Shown here one piece after another: positions 34,526 through 46,910 of a DNA stretch of 64,000 nucleotides (positions are counted from its first letter, which is position 1; each line of letters starts with the position of its first letter). The position numbers were made by a program, and so were the translations under genes. Location of the stretch: assembly GCA_038049695.1 (NCBI GenBank), contig CP142452.1:77651501-77715500 (forward strand), written 5' to 3'. The notes under the pieces were generated by a model. It searched no databases and was not told the origin of the DNA. It saw only the letters and a program-made list of their open reading frames with translations. Source of the stretch: Cinnamomum chago (taxonomy: Eukaryota; Streptophyta; Magnoliopsida; Laurales; Lauraceae).

Positions 34526-37500
34526 CAGGGCCGGCTCACCCCATAAGCTACTGAAGCAGGTGGTGGGGGCCTCACCATGAGGGGGGCTTCAAAATTTTGT
34601 AAATCAGGCTAAGGCAAATCCCAATTTTCAAGCCTCATTCATCATTATCTACCACTTAACGGTAAATAAGTTAACAAACCAAAAGCCTAATTCATCATTC
34701 TCTACCAACGGTAAATACATTAACCATTAACCAACCAACGCCCAATCGAAAGAAAGCATTAACCCCCAACTCTTCGTTTTCCAGGGACTGCCCAACCCAC
34801 GGTGCAACTGCAACTCTTCGTTTTCCACAGACTCCCCAACCCACTCTGCTCTATTTATCTCCTCCACCCAAACCCAAAACCCATTGTTTTATTCTCCATA
34901 ATCTAGCAAACAACAACAAAAAAAAAAAAAAAAATAGTGTCCCCCAATTCCAGCCGCCCCCCAATCGAGCTCTTCCATCCATACCAAATCCGATCTCAGC
35001 CCCTCTTCTCTGATTGAATCAAGCAGAAAAAAAAGAAAAAAAAAAAGCAAAGAAGAAGTAGCAGCAGCGAGGCACCGAGGTGGAGAAGGTACCTGGCACT
35101 GGACCATCATCGCATCAGCCCCTCTTCTCTTCTCAGCCGATCTCAGGCCCTCTTCTCTTCTCTTCTCATCATCTCGCCGATCTCAGACTCAGCCCCTCCA
35201 GGCTCCAGCCCTTCTTCTCTCAGCCGCTTCTTCTCCATCATCATCATCAATTCATCAATCATCATCACGCGATCGGCGATTCACGCAATCACGCCCTGGG
35301 CCCCCCGCCCCTGGCATCAAGCCATCAACAGTTCAACACCATCTCGCAGTCGCCGATTTCACTATTTCAGCAGGTAGCAGTCAGTCCCTCTTCTCTGATT
35401 GATTCATTGAATCAAACTGAAAAAAAAAAAAAGAAAGGAAAGAAGAAGAAGAAGCATCGCCGAAGATTGAAGAAGCACCGCCTGGGACTGGGAGTTCCAT
35501 ATTTCCATTTGACATAGAGCATCAGAAAGCTTTAATAAGGGTTTTAAGCTTTGAGCCTTTGACCTCGTTCTACGCACAGTAACGATTACACATTTACACG
35601 AGTGGGCCGAGTGGTGGAGTGGGCTGTGAGCGAGTGGCAGGCTGCAAGCTGCATCGTCATCACTTATTCACTTCATTGGAGTGGGCTTACATGTTACATC
35701 AGTAAGACAGTAACATCACGAGGGCCTGGTTTGTAGATCCGGACTTGGACTGCGCTTGCTCTTTTGGAACAGGTTCTTGGCTTTTTTTCTTCTTCTTTTT
35801 TTTAATCAAATCTGCATCTAATATACTGTTACAATATAGGTGATATTTATCTATTTGTTATTACTATGAAACGTAAGTTTGAATCTGGTGCTCAAAAACG
35901 TCAACGGAAAAAAAAAGAACAAGAGTTGATTCAATCTCAAAAAGATGCGATGTATAAATTTATTAAAAGAAATAAAGAAGATGAGATAGTGAACCCACCT
36001 ATAGAGAATGAACAGCTAGAGGGTAATGACGAACATAAATTAGATGATATTGAAACCATTAGAGAAAACGATGAAATTGAACATGAACTCGATGATAATG
36101 AAAGAATTAGACAAAATGATAAAATTGAACATGTTCTTCCTAGCATAGAACCTAATGAAAGTGCTGAGCTGAATGAGAATAGGAAAATAAACTTAAACTC
36201 AGCGGAAGTTTCGTCATTTGAGGAGAACCCCGGTGAACCATCTAACACTCTACTTGCAAATATATATGACCCGGGACAATGGAATAATGTTGATATAAAA
36301 CTAAGAGATTTATTAGTAGAAAAAGGTCCAGTTAGGGAAATCGGTTTAAAATATCCAGTCGGTGAAAAGTCAAGGAGATTTTCAATTAGACATTATACTC
36401 AAATAGCGCCAAATGGAGAAAAGTTTGATAGAAAATGGTTGGTATATTCAAAACATTGTGATAAGGTTTTTTGTTTCTGCTGCAAGTTATTTTCAAAATC
36501 TAAGAAAAGTCAATTGAGTAATGAAGGATGCAAAGATTGGAGAAATATTAGTCTTAAACTAAAACGTCATGAGAACTCAACTGGACATGCTAAAAACATG
36601 CTTTTGTGGATTGATTTAAAACAAAGGTTATTAAATAATAAGACAATTGATAAAGATATCCAAGAACAAATTGATAAGGAAAAAAAACATTGGAAAAATG
36701 TACTAGTAAGAATTATTGCTGTGATTAAAACCATTTCTAAGAATAACATGGCATTTCGTGGAAGCAATGAGAAGCTTTATGAAGAGAATAATGGGATTTT
36801 CTTAAGTATTATTGAAATGATTGCTGAATTCGATCTAGTAATGCAAGAACATGTTCGGCGTATCAAACAAGGTGTAATTAATAATCACTATCTTGGGCAC
36901 ATAATCCAAAATGAATTGATACAATTGTTGGCAACTGAAGTAAGAAATTTCATAATTACAAAACTTCGAGAAGCAAAATACTTTTCTGTTATCCTTGATT
37001 GCACTCCGGATAGAAGTCATCATGAACAAATGACCCTCGTTTTATGATTTGTAAATGTTTCAATAAGCCCAGTACAAATTGAAGAATATTTTCTGAATTT
37101 TATAAAAGTTGATGATACATCAGGAAAAGGACTTTTTGAGGAACTCATCAAAGTTTTAGAACTATTTAATCTAGATATTAATGATGTAAGAGGGCAGGGA
37201 TATGACAATGGATCGAATATGAAAGGTAAGCAACAAGGTGTGCAAAAACGATTGCTAGATTTGAATCCTAGAGCATTTTATACACCTTGTGGATGTCATA
37301 GTCTTAACTTAGTTATTAGTGATATGGCAAGCTCTTGTATAAAAGCGGTGTCTTTTTTTGGAGTAGTCCAACGTATCTATTGTTTATTTTCTTCATCAAC
37401 TAAGCGGTGGAAAATCTTTACTGACAATGTGAAAAAGCTTACTGTTAAGACATTATCAATAACACGTTGGGAGAGTCGAGAAGAAAGTGTTAGAGCAATA

Positions 37501-38600
37501 AGGTATCAAGCTCCAGAAATAAGAGATGCATTACTTGAGTTAGCAAATAGTAGTGACGATCCAAAAGTAAAAAGTGAAGCTGAAAGTTTAGCTATACATG
37601 ATATAGGAAATTATGAGTTTTTATTAGGTATGGTTATTTGGTATGAAATATTATTTTCTGTTAATTTGGTTAGTAAAAGTTTACAATCTAAAAAAATGCA
37701 TATTGATGGTGCCATTAGTGAATTAAAAGGTCTTGTTACATTCTTTGAAAAGTTTAGAGAAAACGGATTTGAGAAATCTATAGATATTGCAAAATGTATA
37801 GCACGTGAAATGAATGTTGAACCAATATTTCATGAAAGACGTATAATCCGAAGGAAAAAACAATTTGATGAGAGTGCCGATAACGAGGTGACTCAATCCC
37901 CAGAAGAGTCTTTTAGAACTACTTATTTTTATGTATTGTGGATCAAGCACTTTCATCTATTAGAAATAGGTTTGAACAACTTAAGAGCTACGAAGAAATG
38001 TTTGGATTTTTATTTGATATCAAAAGGTTGAAGTTATTAGATGATGATGATTTGAAACAGAGTTGTCTTAATCTTGAGCAATTCCTAAAACATGGGGAGC
38101 ATTCTGACATTGAAGGTATAGACTTGTTTGGAGAACTAAAAGTATTAAGAGAAGCTTTGCCAACAGGAACTCAAAGTGCACTTCAAGTATTAGATTATTT
38201 AAATAAAATTGAGTCTTTTCCAAATTCATATATTTCTTATAGAATACTATTAACAGTACCTGTTACGGTTGCTTCCGCCGAAAGAAGTTTCTCGAAATTA
38301 AAGTTAATAAAATCTTATCTGCGATCAACTATGTCACAAGAGAGATTAAGCGGGTTAGCCATTTTATCTATTGAGAAGAAAATTTTGGAAAACCTTGAAT
38401 ACAAAAACTTGATCAATAAATTTGCATCACAAAAGGCAAGAAAGGTTAAATTCACTTAAAAAAATGAATCCCTTAACAAGTTCCAAAAAAAAAACTAAAA
38501 AAGAAAAAACAATTTTTTTGTATTTTTGCCTGGAGCCACAAATTTTGGGGCCTCATTTATACTTTCGCCTGGGGCCACATATTGTCTTGAGACGGCCCTG
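34526..38600 (+). mobile_element. hAT transposon, copy A (4,075 bp)
   Basis: Terminal inverted repeats are CAGGGCCGGCTCA at the left and, reverse-complemented, CAGGGCCGTCTCA at the right (12 of 13 identical). The interior carries a broken transposase gene in plus orientation (35866-38459) and a long Ser/Pro-coding CT-rich leader (about 35080-35520) that I take to be 5' non-coding. The flanks CCTAGAAG (34518-34525) and AATGTGGT (38601-38608) are not duplicates of each other; they match the flanks of copy B instead. Copy B at 39609-43702 is nearly identical in opposite orientation. Confidence 0.93.
35866..38459 (+). pseudogene. hAT transposase (TTF-type zinc finger / ZMYM1-like), copy A, two lesions
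   Basis: The reading frame opens with a Lys-rich N terminus ([17 protein letters not shown]). An acidic region is followed by a TTF-type zinc finger (about residues 155-245, C-F-C-C-K-L-F-S then K-R-H-E-N-S-x-G-H), a DUF4371-type region ([14 protein letters not shown] onward) and part of the RNase-H-like core. It ends with the hAT C-terminal dimerisation domain (VASAERSFSKLKLIKSYLRS). An in-frame TGA at 37045-37047 splits it after TLVL, where relatives have an Arg or similar codon. A one-base deletion in a T-run near 37925-37930 then shifts the frame, so the C-terminal part is read from about 37938. Without these it would be about 860 residues. No functional transposase can be made. Copy B has the same two lesions. 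Confidence 0.88.
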
Positions 38601-39608
38601 AATGTGGTGAATAATCTTATATTGCGAGCAGTTGAAATTCTGTTATTTTCTTGTAGAAGTTAGGAAGAACAGAAATGTTGTAGCAACGAACTGCTGTTCT
38701 TGTCTTGAGATTGGAACTTAGAAGGCAGAAAGAACCTGCGGGAATCAATGTCCTATTGGAGGTCCAGGGTGATTCCGGTTCTTGTATGTATTGTGTGATT
38801 GTTGAAGTTTGATAAAGAATGCGAACGCACACACAAATAGAGAAAAATAAACAGAGAATTTTATCCTTCTCGTAGGGCCTTTAGACTTGGGTTCTTTGGC
38901 ATCCAGCTCCAACAGTTGACTGGAGATTCTGATAAAGGTTTTCTGTCTTATCATTATCTAGGACACCCTCCACCAAGGCATCGGCGTTATTTATGTTGAC
39001 CTATTTCTATCTGAATAGCATCTGCTCTGAACTATTTTTTTTTTCCCCTTCAAGACATCATTGGTTTGTGCTATTATGCATTTCTTGCCTCCTTTTACTG
39101 TCATATCTTAATAGTTACACAATTTTGTCAATTACTGCACAGCTGCTGCCACAAAGAAGACCGATCCAAAAGCACAGGCCTTGAAAGCTGCCAAGGCAGT
39201 GAAATCAGGCGCTTCAACCTTAAAGAAGGCGGCCAAGAAGATCAGAACATCTGTCACATTTCATCGCCCAAAGACTTTGAAAAAAGAAAGGAACCCCAAG
39301 TACCCTCGTATTAGTGCACCCCCAAGGAATAAGCTAGACCATTATCAAATACTCAAATACCCCCTCACGACGGAGTCTGCTATGAAGAAGATAGAAGACA
39401 ACAATACTCTGGTTTTTATTGTTGATATTAAAGCGGACAAGAAAATGGTAAAGAATGCAGTGAAGAAGATGTACGACATTCAGACCAAGAAAGTGAAAAC
39501 CTTGATCAGGTCAATCTCTATGATTTTCCCTTTTTATTTTTTTACTTTTCCTTTGTTTGGCCCTCAGCATATATTCACCTTTTTTGTATTTGTGGACGCT
39601 CTTCTAGG
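38601..39608. other. 1,008-bp inverted segment between the two hAT copies
   Basis: Bounded by AATGTGGT at the left and CTTCTAGG at the right. These are reverse complements of the sequences just outside copy B on the right (ACCACATT) and copy A on the left (CCTAGAAG). Reversing the segment restores a matching 8-bp duplication around each transposon and puts RPL23A exon 2 back on the minus strand between exons 1 and 3. Confidence 0.88.
39143..39509 (+). CDS. RPL23A: RPL23A exon 2, in inverted orientation
   Basis: Preceded by a TGCACAG acceptor and followed by a GTCAAT donor. It encodes the Lys/Ala-rich N-terminal extension ([20 protein letters not shown]) and the core of the uL23 fold, including [47 protein letters not shown] and [13 protein letters not shown]. 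The first two bases complete an Ala codon begun by the final G of exon 1; the last two bases (AG) are completed by exon 3. No plus-strand exon 1 or exon 3 exists nearby. Its true partners are on the minus strand. Confidence 0.93.
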
Positions 39609-42600
39609 CAGGGCCGTCTCAAGACAATATGTGGCCCCAGGCGAAAGTATAAATGAGGCCCCAAAATTTGTGGCTCCAGGCAAAAATACAAAAAAATTGT
39701 TTTTTCTTTTTTAGTTTTTTTTTTGGAACTTGTTAAGGGATTCATTTTTTTAAGTGAATTTAACCTTTCTTGCCTTTTGTGATGCAAATTTATTGATCAA
39801 GTTTTTGTATTCAAGGTTTTCCAAAATTTTCTTCTCAATAGATAAAATGGCTAACCCGCTTAATCTCTCTTGTGACATAGTTGATCGCAGATAAGATTTT
39901 ATTAACTTTAATTTCGAGAAACTTCTTTCGGCGGAAGCAACCGTAACAGGTACTGTTAATAGTATTCTATAAGAAATATATGAATTTGGAAAAGACTCAA
40001 TTTTATTTAAATAATCTAATACTTGAAGTGCACTTTGAGTTCCTGTTGGCAAAGCTTCTCTTAATACTTTTAGTTCTCCAAACAAGTCTATACCTTCAAT
40101 GTCAGAATGCTCCCCATGTTTTAGGAATTGCTCAAGATTAAGACAACTCTGTTTCAAATCATCATCATCTAATAACTTCAACCTTTTGATATCAAATAAA
40201 AATCCAAACATTTCTTCGTAGCTCTTAAGTTGTTCAAACCTATTTCTAATAGATGAAAGTGCTTGATCCACAATACATAAAAATAAGTAGTTCTAAAAGA
40301 CTCTTCTGGGGATTGAGTCACCTCGTTATCGGCACTCTCATCAAATTGTTTTTTCCTTCGGATTATACGTCTTTCATGAAATATTGGTTCAACATTCATT
40401 TCACGTGCTATACATTTTGCAATATCTATAGATTTCTCAAATCCGTTTTCTCTAAACTTTTCAAAGAATGTAACAAGACCTTTTAATTCACTAATGGCAC
40501 CATCAATATGCATTTTTTTAGATTGTAAACTTTTACTAACCAAATTAACAGAAAATAATATTTCATACCAAATAACCATACCTAATAAAAACTCATAATT
40601 TCCTATATCATGTATAGCTAAACTTTCAGCTTCACTTTTTACTTTTGGATCGTCACTACTATTTGCTAACTCAAGTAATGCATCTCTTATTTCTGGAGCT
40701 TGATACCTTATTGCTCTAACACTTTCTTCTCGACTCTCCCAACGTGTTATTGATAATGTCTTAACAGTAAGCTTTTTCACATTGTCAGTAAAGATTTTCC
40801 ACCGCTTAGTTGATGAAGAAAATAAACAATAGATACGTTGGACTACTCCAAAAAAAGACACCGCTTTTATACAAGAGCTTGCCATATCACTAATAACTAA
40901 GTTAAGACTATGACATCCACAAGGTGTATAAAATGCTCTAGGATTCAAATCTAACAATCGTTTTTGCACACCTTGTTGCTTACCTTTCATATTCGATCCA
41001 TTGTCATATCCCTGCCCTCTTACATCATTAATATCTAGATTAAATAGTTCTAAAACTTTGATGAGTTCCTCAAAAAGTCCTTTTCCTGATGTATCATCAA
41101 CTTTTATAAAATCCAGAAAATATTCTTCAATTTGTACTGGGCTTATTGAAACATTTACAAATCATAAAACGAGGGTCATTTGTTCATGATGACTTATATC
41201 CGGAGTGCAATCAAGGATAACAGAAAAGTATTTTGCTTCTCGAAGTTTTGTAATTATGAAATTTCTTACTTCAGTTGCCAACAATTGTATCAATTCATTT
41301 TGGATTATGTGCCCAAGATAGTGATTATTAATTACACCTTGTTTGATACGCCGAACATGTTCTTGCATTACTAGATCGAATTCAGCAATCATTTCAATAA
41401 TACTTAAGAAAATCCCATTATTCTCTTCATAAAGCTTCTCATTGCTTCCACGAAATGCCATGTTATTCTTAGAAATGGTTTTAATCACAGCAATAATTCT
41501 TACTAGTACATTTTTCCAATGTTTTTTTTCCTTATCAATTTGTTCTTGGATATCTTTATCAATTGTCTTATTATTTAATAACCTTTGTTTTAAATCAATC
41601 CACAAAAGCATGTTTTTAGCATGTCCAGTTGAGTTCTCATGACGTTTTAGTTTAAGACTAATATTTCTCCAATCTTTGCATCCTTCATTACTCAATTGAC
41701 TTTTCTTAGATTTTGAAAATAACTTGCAGCAGAAACAAAAAACCTTATCACAATGTTTTGAATATACCAACCATTTTCTATCAAACTTTTCTCCATTTGG
41801 CGCTATTTGAGTATAATGTCTAATTGAAAATCTCCTTGACTTTTCACCGACTGGATATTTTAAACCGATTTCCCTAACTGGACCTTTTTCTACTAATAAA
41901 TCTCTTAGTTTTATATCAACATTATTCCATTGTCCCGGGTCATATATATTTGCAAGTAGAGTGTTAGATGGTTCACCGGGGTTCTCCTCAAATGACGAAA
42001 CTTCCGCTGAGTTTAAGTTTATTTTCCTATTCTCATTCAGCTCAGCACTTTCATTAGGTTCTATGCTAGGAAGAACATGTTCAATTTTATCATTTTGTCT
42101 AATTCTTTCATTATCATCGAGTTCATGTTCAATTTCATCGTTTTCTCTAATGGTTTCAATATCATCTAATTTATGTTCGTCATTACCCTCTAGCTGTTCA
42201 TTCTCTATAGGTGGGTTCACTATCTCATCTTCTTTATTTCTTTTAATAAATTTATACATCGCATCTTTTTGAGATTGAATCAACTCTTGTTCTTTTTTTT
42301 TCCGTTGACGTTTTTGAGCACCAGATTCAAACTTATGTTTCATAGTAATAACAAATAGATAAATATCACCTATATTGTAACAGTATATTAGATGCAGATT
42401 TGATTAAAAAAAAGAAGAAGAAAAAAAGCCAAGAACCTGTTCCAAAAGAGCAAGCGCAGTCCAAGTCCGGATCTACAAACCAGGCCCTCGTGATGTTACT
42501 GTCTTACTGATGTAACATGTAAGCCCACTCCAATGAAGTGAATAAGTGATGATGATGCAGCTTGCAGCCTGCCACTCGCTCACAGCCCACTCCACCACTC

Positions 42601-43702
42601 GGCCCACTCGTGTAAATGTGTAATCGTTACTGTGCGTAGAACGAGGTCAAAGGCTCAAAGCTTAAAACCCTTATTAAAGCTTTCTGCTCTTCTGATGCTC
42701 TATGTCAAATGGAAATATGGAACTCCCAGTCCCAGGCGGTGCTTCTTCAATCTTCGGCGATGCTTCTTCTTCTTCTTTCCTTTCTTTTTTTTTTTTTCAG
42801 TTTGATTCAATGAATCAATCAGAGAAGAGGGACTGACTGCTACCTGCTGAAATAGTGAAATCGGCGACTGCGAGATGGTGTTGAACTGTTGATGGCTTGA
42901 TGCCAGGGGCGGGGGGCCCAGGGCGTGATTGCGTGAATCGCCGATCGCGTGATGATGATTGATGAATTGATGATGATGATGGAGAAGAAGCGGCTGAGAG
43001 AAGAAGGGCTGGAGCCTGGAGGGGCTGAGTCTGAGATCGGCGAGATGATGAGAAGAGAAGAGAAGAGGGCCTGAGATTGGCTGAGATCGGCTGAGAAGAG
43101 AAGAGGGGCTGATGCGATGATGGTCCAGTGCCAGGTACCTTCTCCACCTCGGTGCCTCGCTGCTGCTTCTTCTTCTTTGCTTTTTTTTTTTTCTTTTTTT
43201 TCTGCTTGATTCAATCAGAGAAGAGGGGCTGAGATCGGATTTGGTATGGATGGAAGAGCTCGATTGGGGGGCGGCTGGAATTGGGGGACACAAATTTTTT
43301 TTTTTTTTTTGTTGTTGTTTGCTAGATTATGGAGAATAAAACAATGGGTTTTGGGTTTGGGTGGAGGAGATAAATAGAGCAGAGTGGGTTGGGGAGTCTG
43401 TGGAAAACGAAGAGTTGCAGTTGCACCGTGGGTTGGGCAGTCCCTGGAAAACGAAGAGTTGGGGGTTAATGCTTTCTTTCGATTGGGCGTTGGTTGGTTA
43501 ATGGTTAATGTATTTACCGTTGGTAGAGAATGATGAATTAGGCTTTTGGTTTGTTAACTTATTTACCGTTAAGTGGTAGATAATGATGAATGAGGCTTGA
43601 AAATTGGGATTTGCCTTAGCCTGATTTACAAAATTTTGAGGCCCCCCTCATGGTGAGGCCCCCACCACCTGCTTCAGTAGCTTATGGGGTGAGCCGGCCC
43701 TG
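39609..43702 (-). mobile_element. hAT transposon, copy B (4,094 bp), inverted relative to copy A
   Basis: Plus-strand ends are CAGGGCCGTCTCA at the left and TGAGCCGGCCCTG at the right, so it mirrors copy A. Differences from A are few. In the protein these include H for R at residue 3 and I for R just before the zinc-finger-distal SHHEQ motif; there is also a short extra segment in the leader near 43070-43090. Flanks are CTTCTAGG (39601-39608) and ACCACATT (43703-43710). It lies in what was RPL23A intron 1. Confidence 0.93.
39750..42343 (-). pseudogene. hAT transposase, copy B, same two lesions
   Basis: Minus-strand frame from the ATG at 42343 through the TTF zinc finger to an in-frame TGA (about 41164-41162), continuing in the same frame to about 40178. 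A one-base frameshift then moves the dimerisation domain to another frame, ending at 39750. The stop and frameshift are at the same positions as in copy A, so the defect predates separation of the copies or has been shared between them by gene conversion. Transposition would have needed a transposase supplied by another element. Confidence 0.88.
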
Positions 43703-43710
43703 ACCACATT

Positions 43711-44561
43711 GAATTCCTTTCTTGATAACTGGGTATTCATTTCCCAATTTCCACTAAATGAGAGGATATTTAATGGTCATTTTTGGATATTCACCTTTAA
43801 TTCTTCATTTTTAACCACTTATAGAAATTCAAGATTTTAGATATCCTAGGAATTTAATTACATGAAACATACGGGCCGCAAGAGAAACTTTGAAGTGCTT
43901 CTCTAACTGTCATATTTCAACCTCTACTCTGCCTCTCCTCTGAAAGGATATTCTCATCGTCATCAGCACAGTCCCCATTTTAGCCAGGCCTAGTTTACCT
44001 CTTGACTCTCCAACCACATTCAAATTCTTGGCCGAGCCAGTTTCCAATGCACTATAGTTTTGTCCCTTCCCGGCTCCTGCGCCACCGTGCATTACGGCTT
44101 CTCAATTCATAACAATCTCTGATACAAAGAACTCTTTAAGTTCTTTTTGACGAAACTCTTTCTGTGCCCCTGTGATTTGTGATCCTTCCAAATTCCCACA
44201 TACATTTAGTTATGCACACTTCTAAGAAAACATGCCATAGTGTAAGTTCTACCACAAACATCATGCAGCAGCAACAGTAGCAAGTATATTTTTTATTTGT
44301 TAACAAGTAATGGATATGGAACCCATAAAAACAGAAAGCAAAAACATATAAGATTGAGTTCAAAGTCAATGTAAGATCATTAAAGAATAATAAACCTTTG
44401 CCACATTAAATAACAGTAATAATTACTAGAAAATAATAATACTAAAACTACCAACATATGCAAGAAGTCAAAGAACAAAAGGATGTAGCTGGAACCCGAG
44501 TCCAGAAAAGCCTTCATTTGAAAGTATTGCATAAGAACAATGGTAATGTGTGGATCAATAC
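43711..44561 (-). other. RPL23A intron 1, part next to exon 1
   Basis: Begins after exon 1 with GTATTGATCC on the minus strand. It has no other recognisable feature up to the ACCACATT target duplication of hAT copy B. Confidence 0.6.
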
Positions 44562-44580
44562 CTTTAGAAGAGGGAGCCAT
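44562..44580 (-). CDS. RPL23A: RPL23A exon 1 (six codons plus one base)
   Basis: ATG at 44580 is followed by codons for MAPSSK and a final G, then the donor GTATTG at 44561. Very short first coding exons are usual in plant RPL23A genes. The leftover G joins CT at the start of exon 2 to make Ala, so sequence and phase agree. Upstream on the minus strand an acceptor (TTTTCCAG, 44624-44617) suggests a 5' UTR intron. Confidence 0.85.
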
Positions 44581-44616
44581 TTAGCAAGAACAACTCAAAC
44601 ACTCACACTAAAGTAC

Positions 44617-46114
44617 CTGGAAAACAATAAAAGGTAAGCACTATTTCAAGAACCCATATCCAAGGAAAGAATATAACTGGTAAAAAAAATAATTCTAATT
44701 TAAAAGAATTAGAAAGATGATACTACTATTTGGTGCTGCTTAAAGGATCATGTTTATGACTTCTACTGATCTAGGAACTGCCCCACCTTTTCTTAGTCTA
44801 AGCCAATTATATTACATGGCTCAATGACTAGGTACTCGCCAAATCTCAACTCAAATGGTGTGATATACACTGTCAAACTCTCAAAATATGTATTTTTTTT
44901 TTTTTTTAATCTTAGTGATCAATCCAACTGGGTATGTCACTCCCACTGACATTAACTTTGGGCAGTGTATTTTCATAGAAGTGCATGTGATATGAATGAC
45001 TTGGATCAAGAAAATTTGGGTCCTCCATGACTCAGCAGAAGGTAACAGCATGGGAAAGTCCCATTAGTGATGTAATCCAAACAAAGAATTGCGAAAATTC
45101 AGTTTGGATCATGGGTCACATCCAACCCGATGACCGACAGGCCCGGTGATGCACACAAGAAGGCCCAAGGGGAAGGCGCTTGTCATCGTGAATCTTCCTA
45201 GGCCCTTTCTTGGGTGTGTGCATTAGTTGTGGGGCCGATGATTGTAAGTTATGAATTAATACAAATGTCAGATATGAAATGTGGGACACACATGGTCGAA
45301 AGACCCATTGTTGTCAGAATCCCCTACTATTCGAATCCAATGATTCATGAATCTTATGATTCAAGTGATTCGGCTAGGCGAAAATAGCCATAACCAAAAA
45401 GTTAATATTTAATCATTTTATTTTTTTCCTTTCTTTTTTAGCATTTCTATTTTTAAAAAGGTTATTTAGTGATTAAGGAAACCTCTTCAAATCTTTTGTG
45501 GTTTTGGGGATGCTTTAGAGATGAATGGGAACAAGCATTCCACCATATGTATGGACCTTTTTTTTTTTTTTTTTTTAAAGGTAAAATTCATTAAGGAAGA
45601 GCAAAGTTTTTCTTATTTTTTGTATGAGCTTCATTCTGTATTCATTTAAAATTTTTTTTTTCCTTTTTCTTTATGAACATTTCTTTAACATTTTAAAGAG
45701 AAAAAGGAACTATAGCAAATTGTTTATTTTCTTAATAATGTTGATATCTTAAATAAGAGAAGGCTCTCCTAAGCTTAAGCTTAGAAGATAATTTCGTAAG
45801 CTCATGCTTGTGGGGCTCATCTTTGGTCCATTTAAATGAACTAAATACATGACCCCCCAAAATCGCACATGTTCGCCAACTTTTGGTCAAATCTGAATTT
45901 ACTAGACTGTTGGATCAACTATGTATCGATCCGAATGGACTATTGACCATTAAACTTTTGGACCCCACATGGAGATGATAGAAATCACGTATGGAGCTGA
46001 TTTTTTTTGTAGAGAGGAGGATCCCAGGGAGTCCTTGAAATCCCCCCATCTCCATCCCCATGCGCGTCCCCAAGCAGGCCCACCACACACTTGAGCTTAG
46101 GAGAGCTGCCCCCT

Positions 46115-46148
<34 letters not shown>

Positions 46149-46589
46149 TTATCAAGCGCACCCAATAAACTGCAGTTTAAATGCATCCAGTGTAGATGAA
46201 CCAGTGGCTGTGAAAATTATACAGGGCGAAATGGTCATACACGTCCAATTGGTGGGTCATTGTCAGTAACCATTCACTTCCTAAGAGATTAAACCAATGA
46301 TTCCATTTCTGGGTCACCACCCAAATGAACAATCCACACAAAAAACAACACCCCACATTACAGGCGTCCGTTTTAATGCAGAAAAAAAACAGATACCTTA
46401 ACTGCATTGCATTTCTGGGCAATGCTCGCCCCTAATCAAAGGTACTAGCTTTCGGAAATTTTTGAACAGATAACAAGTAATCAAATCAAAGGCAACCAAT
46501 TTGAAAACCAAAACCAAAAAAAACAAAAGCAAATCCCCAAATCATGAAAGAAAAAAATGCACATAAACTCAGAGAGACAGAGAGAGAAC
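44617..46589 (-). other. Probable 5' UTR intron of RPL23A
   Basis: Inferred between a donor CCAG|GTTCTC at 46589 and the acceptor at 44617. It holds T-runs at about 44889-44908 and 45560-45578 and an (AT)n tract at about 46118-46145, but no gene. Confidence 0.45.
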
Positions 46590-46910
46590 CTGGAAGAAGA
46601 AGCAAAGAGCTGCTGCCTGCTGCAGCTGCTTTTTAGGGCTTCGGAAGAGCAAAGAAGAATGGCAGAGAGCATGCAGATATGTATATCTTGGAGGATTTTA
46701 GGATTTTCTGGTGGCCATACTGGGCCGAGCCACGACGAAGCCCAGCTCCAAGGGTAGAAGGGACATATTTGGCTCAGGTTGGGCTGACAGGTGAACAGGC
46801 AAGGGCCCAACACCGACCTGACCTATTCATTACTTGCGAGCATGCAGATATTCTTTCGGACTCTGGTTGGAGCCTTTTAAGGGTAGGGGTGTCATGAACC
46901 CTAGGATTAA
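46590..46910 (-). promoter_or_regulatory. RPL23A 5' UTR exon and promoter with site II elements
   Basis: On the minus strand 46660-46590 reads like a plant ribosomal-protein 5' UTR (GAAGCCCTAAAAAGCAGC). Upstream of it are four TGGGCC/T site II motifs on either strand (46721-46726, 46739-46744, 46780-46785, 46804-46809) and an AACCCTAG telo-box-like motif at 46897-46904. Site II plus telo-box is the known arrangement that drives growth-linked expression of plant ribosomal protein genes. This supports the minus orientation of the intact gene. Confidence 0.6.

Noticed and set aside
39181-39714. Extension of the RPL23A frame past 39509 into the hAT copy
   Set aside because: A canonical donor follows codon bases AG at 39509 and the phase matches exon 3, so the extra residues are intron and transposon sequence.
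42700-43293. Ser/Pro-rich frame of 197 codons at the 5' end of hAT copy B, and its match in copy A
   Set aside because: It is broken differently in copy A (only 145 codons), is low in complexity, and lies upstream of the transposase start. I treat it as a non-coding leader.
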